Part shown: one piece after another, positions 1 to 8,563 of the stretch
Numbering within the stretch: position 1 is the stretch's first letter
Layout of the letters: every line of letters starts with the position of its first letter
Source of the DNA: Mucilaginibacter tolerans
Lineage (GTDB): Bacteria > Bacteroidota > Bacteroidia > Sphingobacteriales > Sphingobacteriaceae
NCBI RefSeq assembly: GCF_030519375.1
Contig: NZ_JAUMKB010000004.1
Span: 1-64,000 of the forward strand
Direction of reading: 5' to 3'
DNA length: 64,000 nucleotides
The notes under the pieces: model-generated
The model's database searches: none
The model's input: only the letters and a program-made list of their open reading frames with translations
Told to the model about the DNA's origin: nothing
Made by a program: the position numbers and the translations under genes

Positions 1-103
1 AAAAGACATAAAAGAATATATTGACTACTACAATAGAGAAAGAATCAAACTCAATTTAAACGGGATGAGCCCGATAATTTATCGGGCTCATCATTACAAT
101 TAA
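1..103 (+). CDS. IS3-family transposase, C-terminal end (cut by window edge)
   Basis: Frame 2 reads 33 codons to a TAA at 101-103. The peptide contains YIDYYNRERIKLNLNGMSP, which matches the conserved end of IS3-family OrfB (DDE/rve) transposases. Only the tail is inside the window, so the catalytic residues cannot be checked. The last codons also form a hairpin (64-75 with 81-92), so the coding sequence may carry its own terminator. Confidence 0.75.
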   Translation, partial: KDIKEYIDYYNRERIKLNLNGMSPIIYRAHHYN

Positions 104-138
104 TTTTTAAATTCGTCCAACTTTTGGGGTTCAGTCCA
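1..138 (+). mobile_element. Right end of an IS3-family insertion sequence
   Basis: Downstream of the transposase stop, positions 121-138 read on the minus strand as TGGACTGAACCCCAAAAG. This is the style of terminal inverted repeat found on IS3-family elements of Bacteroidota. The proposed end is 138. The left end and the flanking target duplication are outside the window, so completeness is unknown. Confidence 0.6.
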
Positions 139-177
139 TTATCAGCCAGGCACTTTTACAGCGAGTTGTTTTTTTAA

Positions 178-1635
178 TTATAGTACGTTTTTCCAGCTTA
201 CCAGCTCGCCGATGATTTTATCCAGTTGATTGGCAGAAACACGTTCTTGTTGCATAGTGTCGCGATAACGGATGGTTACGGTATTGTCCTCTAACGTCTG
301 GTGATCTACAGTGATGCAGAAAGGAGTACCAATAGCATCCTGGCGGCGATAGCGTTTACCGATAGCGTCTTTTTCCTCGTAGTACAAATTGAAATCAAGT
401 TTTAGTTTGTCCATAATTTCCCGGGCCTTTTCTGGCAGGCCATCTTTCTTGGTTAGCGGGAAAATAGCTGCTTTTACAGGTGCCAGGCATGGGTGCAGGC
501 GCAGAACTACGCGGCTATCCTGCTTTTCCGGTGTGCTCAGGTTTTCTTCTTCGTACGCATTGATTAGAGTCAGTAAAAACATACGGTCTAACCCAATAGA
601 GGTCTCGATCACATAGGGCACGTAGTTCTGATTGATCTCCGGGTCGAAATACTGCAATTTCTTGCCTGAGTATTTCTGATGCTGACCCAGGTCAAAATCG
701 GTGCGGCTGTGGATACCTTCAACTTCCTTGAATCCAAATGGGAACTCAAATTCAATGTCAAAAGCCGCATCGGCATAATGTGCGAGTTTGGTATGCTCGT
801 GGAAACGATATTTGGCAGGGGACGTGCCTAACGCCAAATGCCATTTCAGGCGCGTTTGTTTCCAATGCTCGAACCATTCTTTTTGTGAACCGGGACGAAT
901 AAAGAATTGCATCTCCATCTGTTCAAACTCCCGCATACGGATGATGAACTGACGTGCAATTACCTCGTTACGGAAAGCTTTACCAATTTGCGCAATACCA
1001 AAAGGAATTTTCATCCTGCCCGATTTTTGTACATTCAGGTAGTTTACGAAAATGCCCTGCGCAGTTTCGGGGCGAAGGTAGATCACATCCGCCTCTTCGG
1101 CTATCGCACCCATTTGGGTACTGAACATCAGGTTAAACTGGCGGACTTCGGTCCAGTTAGCGGTACCGCTAATAGGGCAAGTGATATTGTGTTCGATGAT
1201 GAGTTCACGCAGGCGGGTTAAATCGTCACTTTTTAGCGCCTTATCCATTTCGATCTGCAACTCTTCGGCCAGGTCAGTTTTATTTTCGCTGTCGTACTGT
1301 GCTATTTTATCTTCCAGTAACTGATCGGCGCGGTAACGTTTTTTTGAGTCTTTATTATCGATCATTGGATCATTAAAGCCTGCAACATGTCCGCTGGCTT
1401 CCCATATTTTTGGATGCATAAAAATAGCCGAGTCGATACCGACAATATTCTCATTCATCTGCACCATGGCCTTCCACCAGTAGGTTTTTATATTATTTTT
1501 CAGTTCGGCACCATTCTGACCGTAGTCGTATACAGCGCTCAGACCGTCATATATTTCGCTTGACTGGAATACAAAGCCATATTCCTTTGCGTGTGATATT
1601 ACATTCTTAAAAAGTTCGTCGGTTGGTGTGCTCAT
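178..1635 (-). CDS. glyS: Glycine--tRNA ligase (dimeric, class II)
   Basis: This cytoplasmic enzyme charges tRNA-Gly with glycine using ATP. The 485-residue length and single chain fit the alpha-2 (eukaryote/archaea-like) GlyRS used by Bacteroidota rather than the GlyQ/GlyS tetramer. Class II features are visible: the RPETAQGIF motif near residue 190, the FRNE segment of motif 2 near 220, and a GLDRMFL motif 3 in the C-terminal half, followed by an anticodon-binding domain. The ATG at 1633-1635 is preceded by TATCTTTG on the minus strand. The gene stands alone, with the IS end downstream of it. Confidence 0.97.
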   Translation of the reverse strand: MSTPTDELFKNVISHAKEYGFVFQSSEIYDGLSAVYDYGQNGAELKNNIKTYWWKAMVQMNENIVGIDSAIFMHPKIWEASGHVAGFNDPMIDNKDSKKRYRADQLLEDKIAQYDSENKTDLAEELQIEMDKALKSDDLTRLRELIIEHNITCPISGTANWTEVRQFNLMFSTQMGAIAEEADVIYLRPETAQGIFVNYLNVQKSGRMKIPFGIAQIGKAFRNEVIARQFIIRMREFEQMEMQFFIRPGSQKEWFEHWKQTRLKWHLALGTSPAKYRFHEHTKLAHYADAAFDIEFEFPFGFKEVEGIHSRTDFDLGQHQKYSGKKLQYFDPEINQNYVPYVIETSIGLDRMFLLTLINAYEEENLSTPEKQDSRVVLRLHPCLAPVKAAIFPLTKKDGLPEKAREIMDKLKLDFNLYYEEKDAIGKRYRRQDAIGTPFCITVDHQTLEDNTVTIRYRDTMQQERVSANQLDKIIGELVSWKNVL

Positions 1636-1642
1636 AACAGCG

Positions 1643-1650
1643 CAAAGATA
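1643..1650 (-). promoter_or_regulatory. Probable -7 box of the glyS promoter
   Basis: The minus strand reads TATCTTTG, an exact TAnnTTTG match to the Bacteroidota sigma-A -7 element. It lies 8 nt upstream of the glyS ATG, so the leader would be extremely short. No clear TTTG -33 box is visible. Confidence 0.5.
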
Positions 1651-1782
1651 TATTTTTTTGATTGTGGATACCGGATTTTTCGTGTGTCGGTTGTTCCCAC
1701 GGTGCTCAAGAAAGCTTCGCCGTTTTCGAATTCGGATTTATTTATGGTTTTTCGGTATCTTTATGCTGCCAATTAACCGGTT

Positions 1783-2253
1783 ATGAAAAGCTTGTTGACA
1801 GTTATTCTTTTACTGTGTGGTATTATTGCCATTGCACAGGATAAGTCCTCCTCAAAAGAATATAATGCTTATGACCGCGACGGGAAGACTATAGTTGCCA
1901 GGGTGCTGGTTAATGCGAATGTAAAAAGCAAATTATTCCTTATTAAGTCGCTGCAAAGGGAAAGTACAGGAAATAGCTATGTAACTACTCTTTACTTCGG
2001 CAATAAGGAGACCGGGCCATTGACAGATACACGTATCCTGTTAAAGTTCAGCAAACCGGTGATTTCGGTCATGCCACATTTTGCAACCGCATTCAAAAGC
2101 ATGAACGGCCTTGCCGAGGATCATAATACTTACACCTTCAAAGCCGGCAGGCTGGAGCGCGACGCAGGCAGTGCTATTGTGATTTACTTTACCATAAAAA
2201 GTAAGGACCGGATTGTCACTGAAGTTTCAGGGCTGGATGGGATTCTTCAGTAA
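1783..2253 (+). CDS. Secreted protein of unknown function
   Basis: I do not recognise the family. The 156-residue product starts with an N-terminal signal peptide (LLTVILLLCGIIAIAQ, cleavage expected near residue 19), so it should be periplasmic or surface-exposed. The rest is beta-rich, with no cysteines after the signal. A TATCTTTA box about 25 nt upstream of the ATG resembles a promoter -7 element. It reads towards gldA but is separated from it by 93 nt. No enzymatic motif is visible. Confidence 0.7.
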   Translation: MKSLLTVILLLCGIIAIAQDKSSSKEYNAYDRDGKTIVARVLVNANVKSKLFLIKSLQRESTGNSYVTTLYFGNKETGPLTDTRILLKFSKPVISVMPHFATAFKSMNGLAEDHNTYTFKAGRLERDAGSAIVIYFTIKSKDRIVTEVSGLDGILQ

Positions 2254-2300
2254 TTCTACATTGTCATCCCAAACATAGGCTGGCAAAGGATAAATTCCCT

Positions 2301-2328
2301 CATATCTCATATCTCATATCTCAAATCT
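2301..2328 (+). repeat. Tandem 7-nt word array, single arm
   Basis: The heptamer TATCTCA is repeated with slight drift just upstream of gldA. Almost the same word string occurs in the nusG-rplK gap (42924-42950), 40 kb away. No complementary arm lies close by here. Confidence 0.7.
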
Positions 2329-2334
2329 AACTTC

Positions 2335-2342
2335 TACATTTG
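2335..2342 (+). promoter_or_regulatory. Possible -7 box for gldA (leaderless start?)
   Basis: TACATTTG matches TAnnTTTG and ends only 4 nt before the gldA ATG. If it is used, transcription would begin at or next to the start codon. Confidence 0.35.
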
Positions 2343-2346
2343 AGGC

Positions 2347-3057
2347 ATGAGCATCAGCGTTGAATCATTGACTAAAGTTTACGGCACCCAAAAGGCTGTT
2401 GATGGTATTTCATTTAGTGCAGCACCTGGTGTGCTGGGTTTTCTTGGTCCTAACGGGGCCGGAAAATCAACTACAATGAAGATACTTACGGGCTATATCC
2501 CGCAAACTTCGGGCAAAGCTTCGGTATGCGGTTTTGATGTGGAAACGCAGGCAGTAGACGTGAAACGCAACATAGGTTATCTTCCCGAAAGCAATCCGCT
2601 TTACCCCGATATGTATGTACGCGAATCGTTGCAGTTTATCGCCAATATTCACAAGATACATCAGCCCGAAAAGCGCATCGATCAGATCATAGAGCAAACC
2701 GGGTTGACTCCTGAAAGGCATAAAAAAATAGGACAGTTATCTAAAGGGTATCGCCAGCGTGTGGGTTTGGCGCAGGCCATTCTGCATGATCCTCAGGTAT
2801 TAATATTGGATGAGCCAACTTCGGGCCTAGATCCAAACCAACTGATCGGTATACGCCAATTGATACGCGATTTAGGTAAAACCAAGACCATTGTACTTTC
2901 TACTCACATTATGCAGGAGGTGGAAGCAGTTTGTAGCCAGGTGATTATCATTAATAAAGGCAAGATAGTTGCTAATGACTCATTGGATGATCTGCGCAAT
3001 AAAAACAGCGGGAAATCCCTCGAGAATATTTTCATAGAACTAACCAATATTAATTAA
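2347..3057 (+). CDS. gldA: ABC transporter ATPase, GldA-like
   Basis: This is the ATP-binding subunit of an ABC-2 type exporter. The 236 residues include Walker A GPNGAGKS at 34-42, an LSKGYRQR signature near 132, Walker B LILDEP and a switch histidine (STHIMQEVE). The best fit is GldA of the gliding-motility ABC transporter, because the permease and auxiliary domains (GldF and GldG) are encoded as one gene at 4187-6583. A barrel gene and a decayed paralogue lie between the two. Presence of gldA does not prove gliding, since non-gliding Bacteroidota also carry these genes. Confidence 0.85.
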   Translation: MSISVESLTKVYGTQKAVDGISFSAAPGVLGFLGPNGAGKSTTMKILTGYIPQTSGKASVCGFDVETQAVDVKRNIGYLPESNPLYPDMYVRESLQFIANIHKIHQPEKRIDQIIEQTGLTPERHKKIGQLSKGYRQRVGLAQAILHDPQVLILDEPTSGLDPNQLIGIRQLIRDLGKTKTIVLSTHIMQEVEAVCSQVIIINKGKIVANDSLDDLRNKNSGKSLENIFIELTNIN

Positions 3058-3110
3058 TTGTAAATTTTTCATAGATTTGACGTTATTGACCTTATTCAAA
3101 AACATCAAGT

Positions 3111-3638
3111 ATGAGAAAAATTCTACTAATGGCTGTACTAATAGTTAGCGCAGTAACGGCATCATTTGCCCAAACATCCAAATCAAGTAGTAGCACTAGC
3201 GGAAAATTCAGCATTGGCGTTGACCCGGGAGTACCTGTGGGCAGTGTTAGCGACGTTTCTTCTTTTGCAATTGGCGGAGATATTAAATACTCTCTCCCTG
3301 CTGCTCCTAATTTTGATGTGAGCCTTTCAGCCGGTTACACAGTTTTTATTGGTAAGACCATCGATTTTGGTGGTACATCAGTAAAGGTAGGCAACTTAAA
3401 AGCTATACCTGTGAAATTGGGTGGCCGTTACAATTTTAGCGGAGCTACCGGTTTCTTTGGTGAAGTTGGAATAGGTGCTGCTTTTATCCAGGACGGAGGG
3501 GGCACAGCATTTGTCTATGCTCCTGGGATTGGATATGCCCTTGATGGCGGGTTTGAAGTAGGTGCGCGCTATGAAGGATGGTCTAAAAATGGTTCTATAG
3601 GCCAGATCGGATTTCGTGTTGCTTACAGCTTCCAATAA
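3111..3638 (+). CDS. Small outer-membrane beta-barrel protein
   Basis: The 175-residue product has a cleavable signal peptide (to about residue 20, ASFAQ). It continues with alternating hydrophobic and polar beta strands rich in Gly and aromatics and ends in YSFQ, typical of small eight-stranded outer-membrane barrels (OMP_b-brl family). The ligand is unknown. A decayed paralogue lies immediately downstream. The gene interrupts gldA and the gldF-gldG fusion and ends at a very strong hairpin (3647-3699). Confidence 0.8.
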   Translation: MRKILLMAVLIVSAVTASFAQTSKSSSSTSGKFSIGVDPGVPVGSVSDVSSFAIGGDIKYSLPAAPNFDVSLSAGYTVFIGKTIDFGGTSVKVGNLKAIPVKLGGRYNFSGATGFFGEVGIGAAFIQDGGGTAFVYAPGIGYALDGGFEVGARYEGWSKNGSIGQIGFRVAYSFQ

Positions 3639-3646
3639 CAAATTTA

Positions 3647-3699
3647 TTTATCAAACACAAAGCCCTGCCGGATTCCGGCAGGGCTTTGTGTTTGATAAA
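3647..3699 (+). terminator. Perfect 25-bp hairpin with 3-nt loop
   Basis: Positions 3647-3671 pair without mismatch with 3675-3699 around the loop ATT. The GC core is AGCCCTGCCGG. It lies 8 nt after the barrel gene stop and could terminate transcription in either direction, although no long U tract follows. Confidence 0.8.
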
Positions 3700-3709
3700 C
3701 ATTTTGGTG

Positions 3710-4016
3710 ATGCAATACGTGATTGGTTGGTATTTTATATCAAATGGCACTAAAGCATTCAGCGTTGGTTTCGAATTAGGTATTCCCGTCAATGGTGTTT
3801 TTAATATTGGTGCAGGAGTATTAGCCAAGTTTGAATTCCCTATCACATAGCCCGTAAGCTTAAGCTGGAGGCGTCTATGCCAGAGAAGAAGCTGGTACAG
3901 CTACTGAAACAGACTATGCCAAACAGAGAGTCTTCGCGTTTTCTATCGGCCCCTGTTTTGTTGCACCCATTCGCGAGAAGAATGGAGTGGACATCAGTTT
4001 TCGTTACGAGGACTGA
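3710..4016 (+). pseudogene. Decayed paralogue of the upstream outer-membrane barrel
   Basis: Two open segments in different frames remain. Segment 3710-3850 encodes FSVGFELGIPVNG, which parallels FSIGVDPGVPVGS in the intact barrel at 3111-3638, and ends at a TAG. Segment 3867-4016 encodes GPCFVAPIREKNGVDISFRY, which looks like later barrel strands. Signal peptide and C-terminal strand are missing. This looks like a tandem duplicate that lost its ends and gained a frameshift. Confidence 0.6.
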
Positions 4017-4084
4017 GCGCACCAGGTAAGGCAGACCGCTATTCACATTGCTTGATCTGTTTGGATTGTAATTGAAAATAACAC

Positions 4085-4120
4085 CAACTTTTCAACTTTC
4101 CAACATTTCAACCATCCAAC
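4085..4120 (+). repeat. Tandem 8-nt word array, single arm
   Basis: The word CAACTTTT is repeated four and a half times with drift at a strict 8-nt period, upstream of the gldF-gldG fusion. Nothing else is recognisable between 4017 and 4186. Confidence 0.65.
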
Positions 4121-4186
4121 GTAACGAACCCTTTCTGCATTCACGAATAATATTGTAATTTCGGCAGCCAACAGCCGCAATTTATA

Positions 4187-6583
4187 GTGTATAGCATCTT
4201 AAAGAAAGAAATTACTTCTTACCTCAGTTCGCTGGTAGCCTATGTTACTATAGGGGTATTCTTACTGGTATTAGGTTTGTTTTTATGGGTATTCCCTGAT
4301 TCGAGTATATTGGACTATGGGTATGCCGGATTAGATAGCTTGTTTAATACCGCGCCATACCTGTTTATGTTCCTGATACCGGCAATTACTATGCGCTCTT
4401 TAGCCGAGGAACGCAAAGAAGGAACATTTGAGTTGTTGCTTACACGCCCTCTGACCGACGGGCAGATCGTTCTCGGTAAATTCTTTGCCTGTGTATTGCT
4501 GGTGCTTTTCGCCTTGATACCCACGCTGGTTTATTATTATTCGGTTTATACCTTAGGCAATCCGCAGGGAAATGTTGATAGCGGTGCGGTAATAGGTTCA
4601 TACATTGGCTTGTTTTTATTGGGATCAGGGTTTGCCGCAATCGGTTTGTTTGCCTCGTCTGTCAGCAAAAACCAGATCATCGCTTTTACGATAGCTGTTT
4701 TCCTTTCTTACTTCTTTTATAGTGGTTTCGATTCATTAAGCTCATTATTATCATTACAAAACCTGGGTTTGCAGAATATCGGGATCACAGCGCATTATGA
4801 ATCAGTAAGCAGGGGCGTGCTCGACACCCGCGACCTGGGCTATTTTATTTGCCTGAGTGCCTTGTTTATCTGGTGCACCTTGCTGGTGATCAAAGTACAA
4901 AGACAAAAAACCGCCGATAAAAAAGGTTTGATCAGCGGACTGGCTTTTATTATTGCTGTCGCGATCATATCATCTCTTGCGTTTACACGTTTTGATTTTA
5001 CTAAAGAGAAGAGATTTACGATATCAAAAATTAGCCGCGGTATTTTAGATGGCCTGCCAAAAGATGTAAAAGTAACTGTTTACCTTGAGGGGAATAATTT
5101 TCCGGCGGCTTTTAAGCGTCTCAAAAGCGCCACAAAGGATATGCTGAGTGATTTGGAAGCTTATGGCCATAATAAACTTCAGTTTGATTTTGTTGATCCG
5201 CTGAAGGGACAATCCAGCGAGCAGCAACAACAAACCTTGCAGGCGATGGGAGAGAAAGGGATTGAGCCTACCAACCTGAGTGAAAAAACAGATAACGGAT
5301 TGACCCAAAAGCTCATTATTCCTTATGCCGTGGTGTCATCGGGTGACAAAGAGATCCCGGTTAAATTGCTGTTGAATCGTATCGGCCTGTCTCCCGAAGA
5401 GCAATTAAATAATTCAATTCAAAACCTTGAATATGCTTTTGTTTCGGCCATAAAAAAGGTAACCACGGGTGGCAAGCCCGAGATCGGGTTTACAGAAGGG
5501 CATCACGAATTGACCGATGTTCAGCTGAATGATGCAATGAAATCGTTATCGGAAGGTTATACCGTTGGACGTGTCGATCTAAAAACTATTCCGTTTGCTG
5601 CATTGCAAAAAGTTAAACTACTGGTTATCCCAAAACCGGATAAGCCGTTTACTGAATTAGAGAAATTCAAGCTCGATCAATATATCATGCGTGGAGGCCG
5701 GGTATTATGGACTATCGATCAGGTAAGCGCTGAATTAGATAGCCTTCGCGGACACGGCGGTGAGCAACTGGCATTTAATAAGCAGTTGAATCTTGACGAT
5801 CAATTATTTGTGTATGGCGTCCGTATCAATTATGATTTGATAGCCGATATCAGCTGCTCCCAAATTCCGGTGGCGACGGGTAATGTAGGTGGACAGGCGC
5901 AGATACAAAATGTGCCTTGGCTATTTTATCCGCTTATAATGCCTTTGTCAAAGCACCCGGTCGTAAAAAACCTGGATGCTATACATAGTGAGTTCATCAG
6001 TACCATTGATACCCTCGGTGTAAGGGGAACTACTAAAACGATATTGTTGGAATCATCCCCTTATAACAAGAAATTTAATACGCCATACCTGCTTTCATTG
6101 CAAATGCTGGAGCAGGAGCCGCAGCCCAAAGACTTTCAAAGCACCACCAAACCGGTTGCGGTATTGCTGGAAGGCAAGTTTAAATCTGACTTTTTGAACA
6201 GACCAACGCCTGAGGGGATGAATGAAAAAGTGGAGTCGCTCACCGAAAGCAAACCAACCAAGATGATCGCGATCAGCGATGGTGATGTGTTTAAAAATCA
6301 AGTGGGCTCAGACGGCTCGCCATACCCCTTAGGCTATGATCGCTATACCCAGCAAAGCTTTGGCAACAAGAACCTTTTGCTGAACATTGCCGACTATATG
6401 ACGGACGATTCAGGCCTGATCGGTTTGCGTGCCAAAGAGATACAATTACGCCTTTTGAACAGGGCCCGCATACGCAGCGAAAAACTGTACTGGCAGGTGA
6501 TAAATAATGTTATTCCTTTGGGTTTTGTGTTAATATTTGCTATTTTTCAACATTATATTCGCAGGCGAAAGTATGCTCATTAA
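4187..6583 (+). CDS. gldFG: GldF-GldG fusion: ABC-2 permease joined to auxiliary subunit
   Basis: The 798 residues combine two proteins that are separate in Flavobacterium johnsoniae. Residues 1-238 are a GldF-like ABC-2 permease with about six membrane segments and the RSLAEERKEGTFELLLTRP loop near 70-88. After a short basic linker (238-247) comes a GldG-like part: a membrane anchor at about 249-266, then FTRFDFTKEKRFTIS, a large extracytoplasmic region, and a final membrane helix near 771-790. The start is GTG; an in-frame TAA at 4148 leaves no ATG option. No stop or internal frameshift occurs at the junction near 4904. It would form the membrane part of the GldA transporter. The fusion may be standard in this lineage. 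Confidence 0.85.
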   Translation: MYSILKKEITSYLSSLVAYVTIGVFLLVLGLFLWVFPDSSILDYGYAGLDSLFNTAPYLFMFLIPAITMRSLAEERKEGTFELLLTRPLTDGQIVLGKFFACVLLVLFALIPTLVYYYSVYTLGNPQGNVDSGAVIGSYIGLFLLGSGFAAIGLFASSVSKNQIIAFTIAVFLSYFFYSGFDSLSSLLSLQNLGLQNIGITAHYESVSRGVLDTRDLGYFICLSALFIWCTLLVIKVQRQKTADKKGLISGLAFIIAVAIISSLAFTRFDFTKEKRFTISKISRGILDGLPKDVKVTVYLEGNNFPAAFKRLKSATKDMLSDLEAYGHNKLQFDFVDPLKGQSSEQQQQTLQAMGEKGIEPTNLSEKTDNGLTQKLIIPYAVVSSGDKEIPVKLLLNRIGLSPEEQLNNSIQNLEYAFVSAIKKVTTGGKPEIGFTEGHHELTDVQLNDAMKSLSEGYTVGRVDLKTIPFAALQKVKLLVIPKPDKPFTELEKFKLDQYIMRGGRVLWTIDQVSAELDSLRGHGGEQLAFNKQLNLDDQLFVYGVRINYDLIADISCSQIPVATGNVGGQAQIQNVPWLFYPLIMPLSKHPVVKNLDAIHSEFISTIDTLGVRGTTKTILLESSPYNKKFNTPYLLSLQMLEQEPQPKDFQSTTKPVAVLLEGKFKSDFLNRPTPEGMNEKVESLTESKPTKMIAISDGDVFKNQVGSDGSPYPLGYDRYTQQSFGNKNLLLNIADYMTDDSGLIGLRAKEIQLRLLNRARIRSEKLYWQVINNVIPLGFVLIFAIFQHYIRRRKYAH

Positions 6584-6589
6584 AATTTA

Positions 6590-6597
6590 TACTTTTG
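6590..6597 (+). promoter_or_regulatory. Probable -7 box of dnaN
   Basis: TACTTTTG matches TAnnTTTG and lies 23 nt before the dnaN ATG, in the 37-nt gap after gldFG. No convincing TTTG -33 element is seen. Confidence 0.45.
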
Positions 6598-6620
6598 GGT
6601 GCTAAATTCGATTCAGATAT

Positions 6621-7745
6621 ATGAGATTTATAGTTTCAACGTCCACCTTATTAAAGCAATTACAGTCGGTAAGCGGCGCTTTAAGCAATAGTACAGTTTT
6701 GCCAATCCTGGAAAACTTTTTGTTCGAGATTAAGGACGGAAACTTAACTATTTCGGCAACGGACCTGCAAACCAGTATGACTACCTCCCTAACGGTTGAG
6801 GCAAAAGAGAACGGCCGTATTGCCATCCCTTCACGCATCCTGCTGGATACCTTAAAATCATTACCGGAACAGCCTATCGCGTTCAATATTGACGATACTA
6901 CATTTGCTATTGAGATCAATGCCGGTGACGGTAAATATAAGTTGAGCGGCGAGAATGGAGAGGACTTCCCAAAGATTCCGGTGGTTGAAAACGCATCCTC
7001 AGTAAACCTGCCTGCTTCAGTATTGGCCGAGGCTATCAATAAAACCATTTTTGCAGTAAGTAACGATGAGTTGCGCCCTGCTATGACAGGTGTTTACTGC
7101 CAGTTGTCTACGTCGTCATTGACCTTTGTTTCAACCGATGCACACAAGTTGGTACGTTACCGCAGAAAAGATGCAAAAGCAGCAAGCACTGCATCTTTTA
7201 TTTTACCAAAAAAAGCTCTAAATTTGCTTAAATCGGCTCTTCCCTCAGAGGACATCAATGTGTCTGTTGAGTATAATAGTACGAGTGCGTTCTTTAAGTT
7301 TAGCAATATCAACTTGGTGTGCCGTCTGATAGATGAGCGTTATCCTGATTATGAGGCGGTTATACCGAAAAATAATCCGAACAAGCTTACGATAGACAGA
7401 CAGGCATTTTTGAGCTCACTTAACCGTGTGGCCATTTATGCCAACAAAACAACCCACCAGGTAAGGCTGAAGATCAGCGGAAGCGAATTGAATATTTCAT
7501 CAGAAGATATTGATTTTGCAAATGAAGCCCACGAACGTTTAAGCTGTCAGTATGATGGCGAGGATATCGAGATCGGGTTTAATGCAAAATTTTTGATAGA
7601 AATGCTGAAAAACCTGAGCTGTGAAGAAGTGATGCTCGAGATGTCGACACCAAATCGCGCCGGTTTGTTATTACCGCAGAACGGGGATGAGAATGAAGAT
7701 GTGCTGATGCTGGTGATGCCGGTAATGCTTAATAGTTATGCTTAA
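6621..7745 (+). CDS. dnaN: DNA polymerase III sliding clamp, beta subunit
   Basis: The ring-shaped clamp tethers the replicative polymerase and repair factors to DNA. The 374 residues have the usual length and three repeated clamp domains, beginning MRFIVSTSTLLKQLQSVSGA and ending MLVMPVMLN, where the C-terminal strand meets partner peptides. The conserved RPAMTGVY and DAHKLVRYR segments are present in domain 2. As in many Bacteroidota, the gene is not next to dnaA here. Confidence 0.98.
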   Translation: MRFIVSTSTLLKQLQSVSGALSNSTVLPILENFLFEIKDGNLTISATDLQTSMTTSLTVEAKENGRIAIPSRILLDTLKSLPEQPIAFNIDDTTFAIEINAGDGKYKLSGENGEDFPKIPVVENASSVNLPASVLAEAINKTIFAVSNDELRPAMTGVYCQLSTSSLTFVSTDAHKLVRYRRKDAKAASTASFILPKKALNLLKSALPSEDINVSVEYNSTSAFFKFSNINLVCRLIDERYPDYEAVIPKNNPNKLTIDRQAFLSSLNRVAIYANKTTHQVRLKISGSELNISSEDIDFANEAHERLSCQYDGEDIEIGFNAKFLIEMLKNLSCEEVMLEMSTPNRAGLLLPQNGDENEDVLMLVMPVMLNSYA

Positions 7746-7848
7746 GTTGTAAACTTAAATTATAAATCCAAATCCAGAGTCCGGTGCAAAAGCCGGACTT
7801 TTTTGTTCAACCCAATAACAAAACTGAGTATACACAGTTATATAGCAA

Positions 7849-8547
7849 ATGAAAATCAGGTTATCGGTATTGTTTGTAATTGCTTTAATTGTGGGGCTGG
7901 CTGCCTGTAAAAAGAAATACGATGATGCGCCCTCTGCTGTATCGCAGGTAAGATTAAATGTGGTGAATGCATCTGCTGATACAGTCAATATTTATTTGAA
8001 TGGCAGTCGTCTCAATACTACCTCTGCGATCTTGCCCAGCTATTCTACCGGTTATTATTATGTCCCGGAAGGCAAGCAAACTTATGAAGTAAAAAAGCCA
8101 TTCAATGTAAATACCAGTGCTGTCCACAGTTTATTTAGTATCACCCTACCCGCAGACACGGATTTTTATCATACATTGTTTATTACGGACGGAAAGGCTG
8201 ATGACGCCTTTCAGACAATAGACAGTTTTCCGGAGGACACAACGAGTAATACCTGCTATATAAGGTTTGTAAATTCTTCACCTGGTTCTGGAAATCTTGA
8301 TATGTCTTACGGGGGTACAACACTGTTTAGTGCGGTTGCTTTTAAAAGCTATAGCAAACTTAGTCTGATTAGTACAACAAATGGTGCAAGTGTTACTGGG
8401 CTAATCCCAATTAAAATATTTAATACAGGATCGTCGACCCCTTTATATATAGACAGTGTTAGCTTGACCTCCGGTTCTCGTTACACCCTTTATACGTTGG
8501 GCACACCGGGTACTACAGGATTTTCTTTGGGGTTTAGGCGGGATTAA
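7849..8547 (+). CDS. DUF4397 lipoprotein, copy 1
   Basis: The 232-residue surface or periplasmic lipoprotein has a signal peptide with lipobox GLAAC (Cys20), followed by KKK. The body carries DUF4397-type Ig-like strands, starting with VRLNVVNASADTVNIYLNG, plus a second half that opens RFVNSSPGSGNLDMSYGG. The function of DUF4397 proteins is not established. A second DUF4397 lipoprotein follows after 16 nt, so the two form an operon and probably arose by duplication. Confidence 0.85.
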   Translation: MKIRLSVLFVIALIVGLAACKKKYDDAPSAVSQVRLNVVNASADTVNIYLNGSRLNTTSAILPSYSTGYYYVPEGKQTYEVKKPFNVNTSAVHSLFSITLPADTDFYHTLFITDGKADDAFQTIDSFPEDTTSNTCYIRFVNSSPGSGNLDMSYGGTTLFSAVAFKSYSKLSLISTTNGASVTGLIPIKIFNTGSSTPLYIDSVSLTSGSRYTLYTLGTPGTTGFSLGFRRD

Positions 8548-8563
8548 AAATATTAGATCAAAA

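Noticed and set aside
64..92. Hairpin GATGAGCCCGAT/ATCGGGCTCATC as a separate terminator of glyS
   Set aside because: It lies within the transposase reading frame and more than 80 nt past the glyS stop; assigned to the IS element instead.
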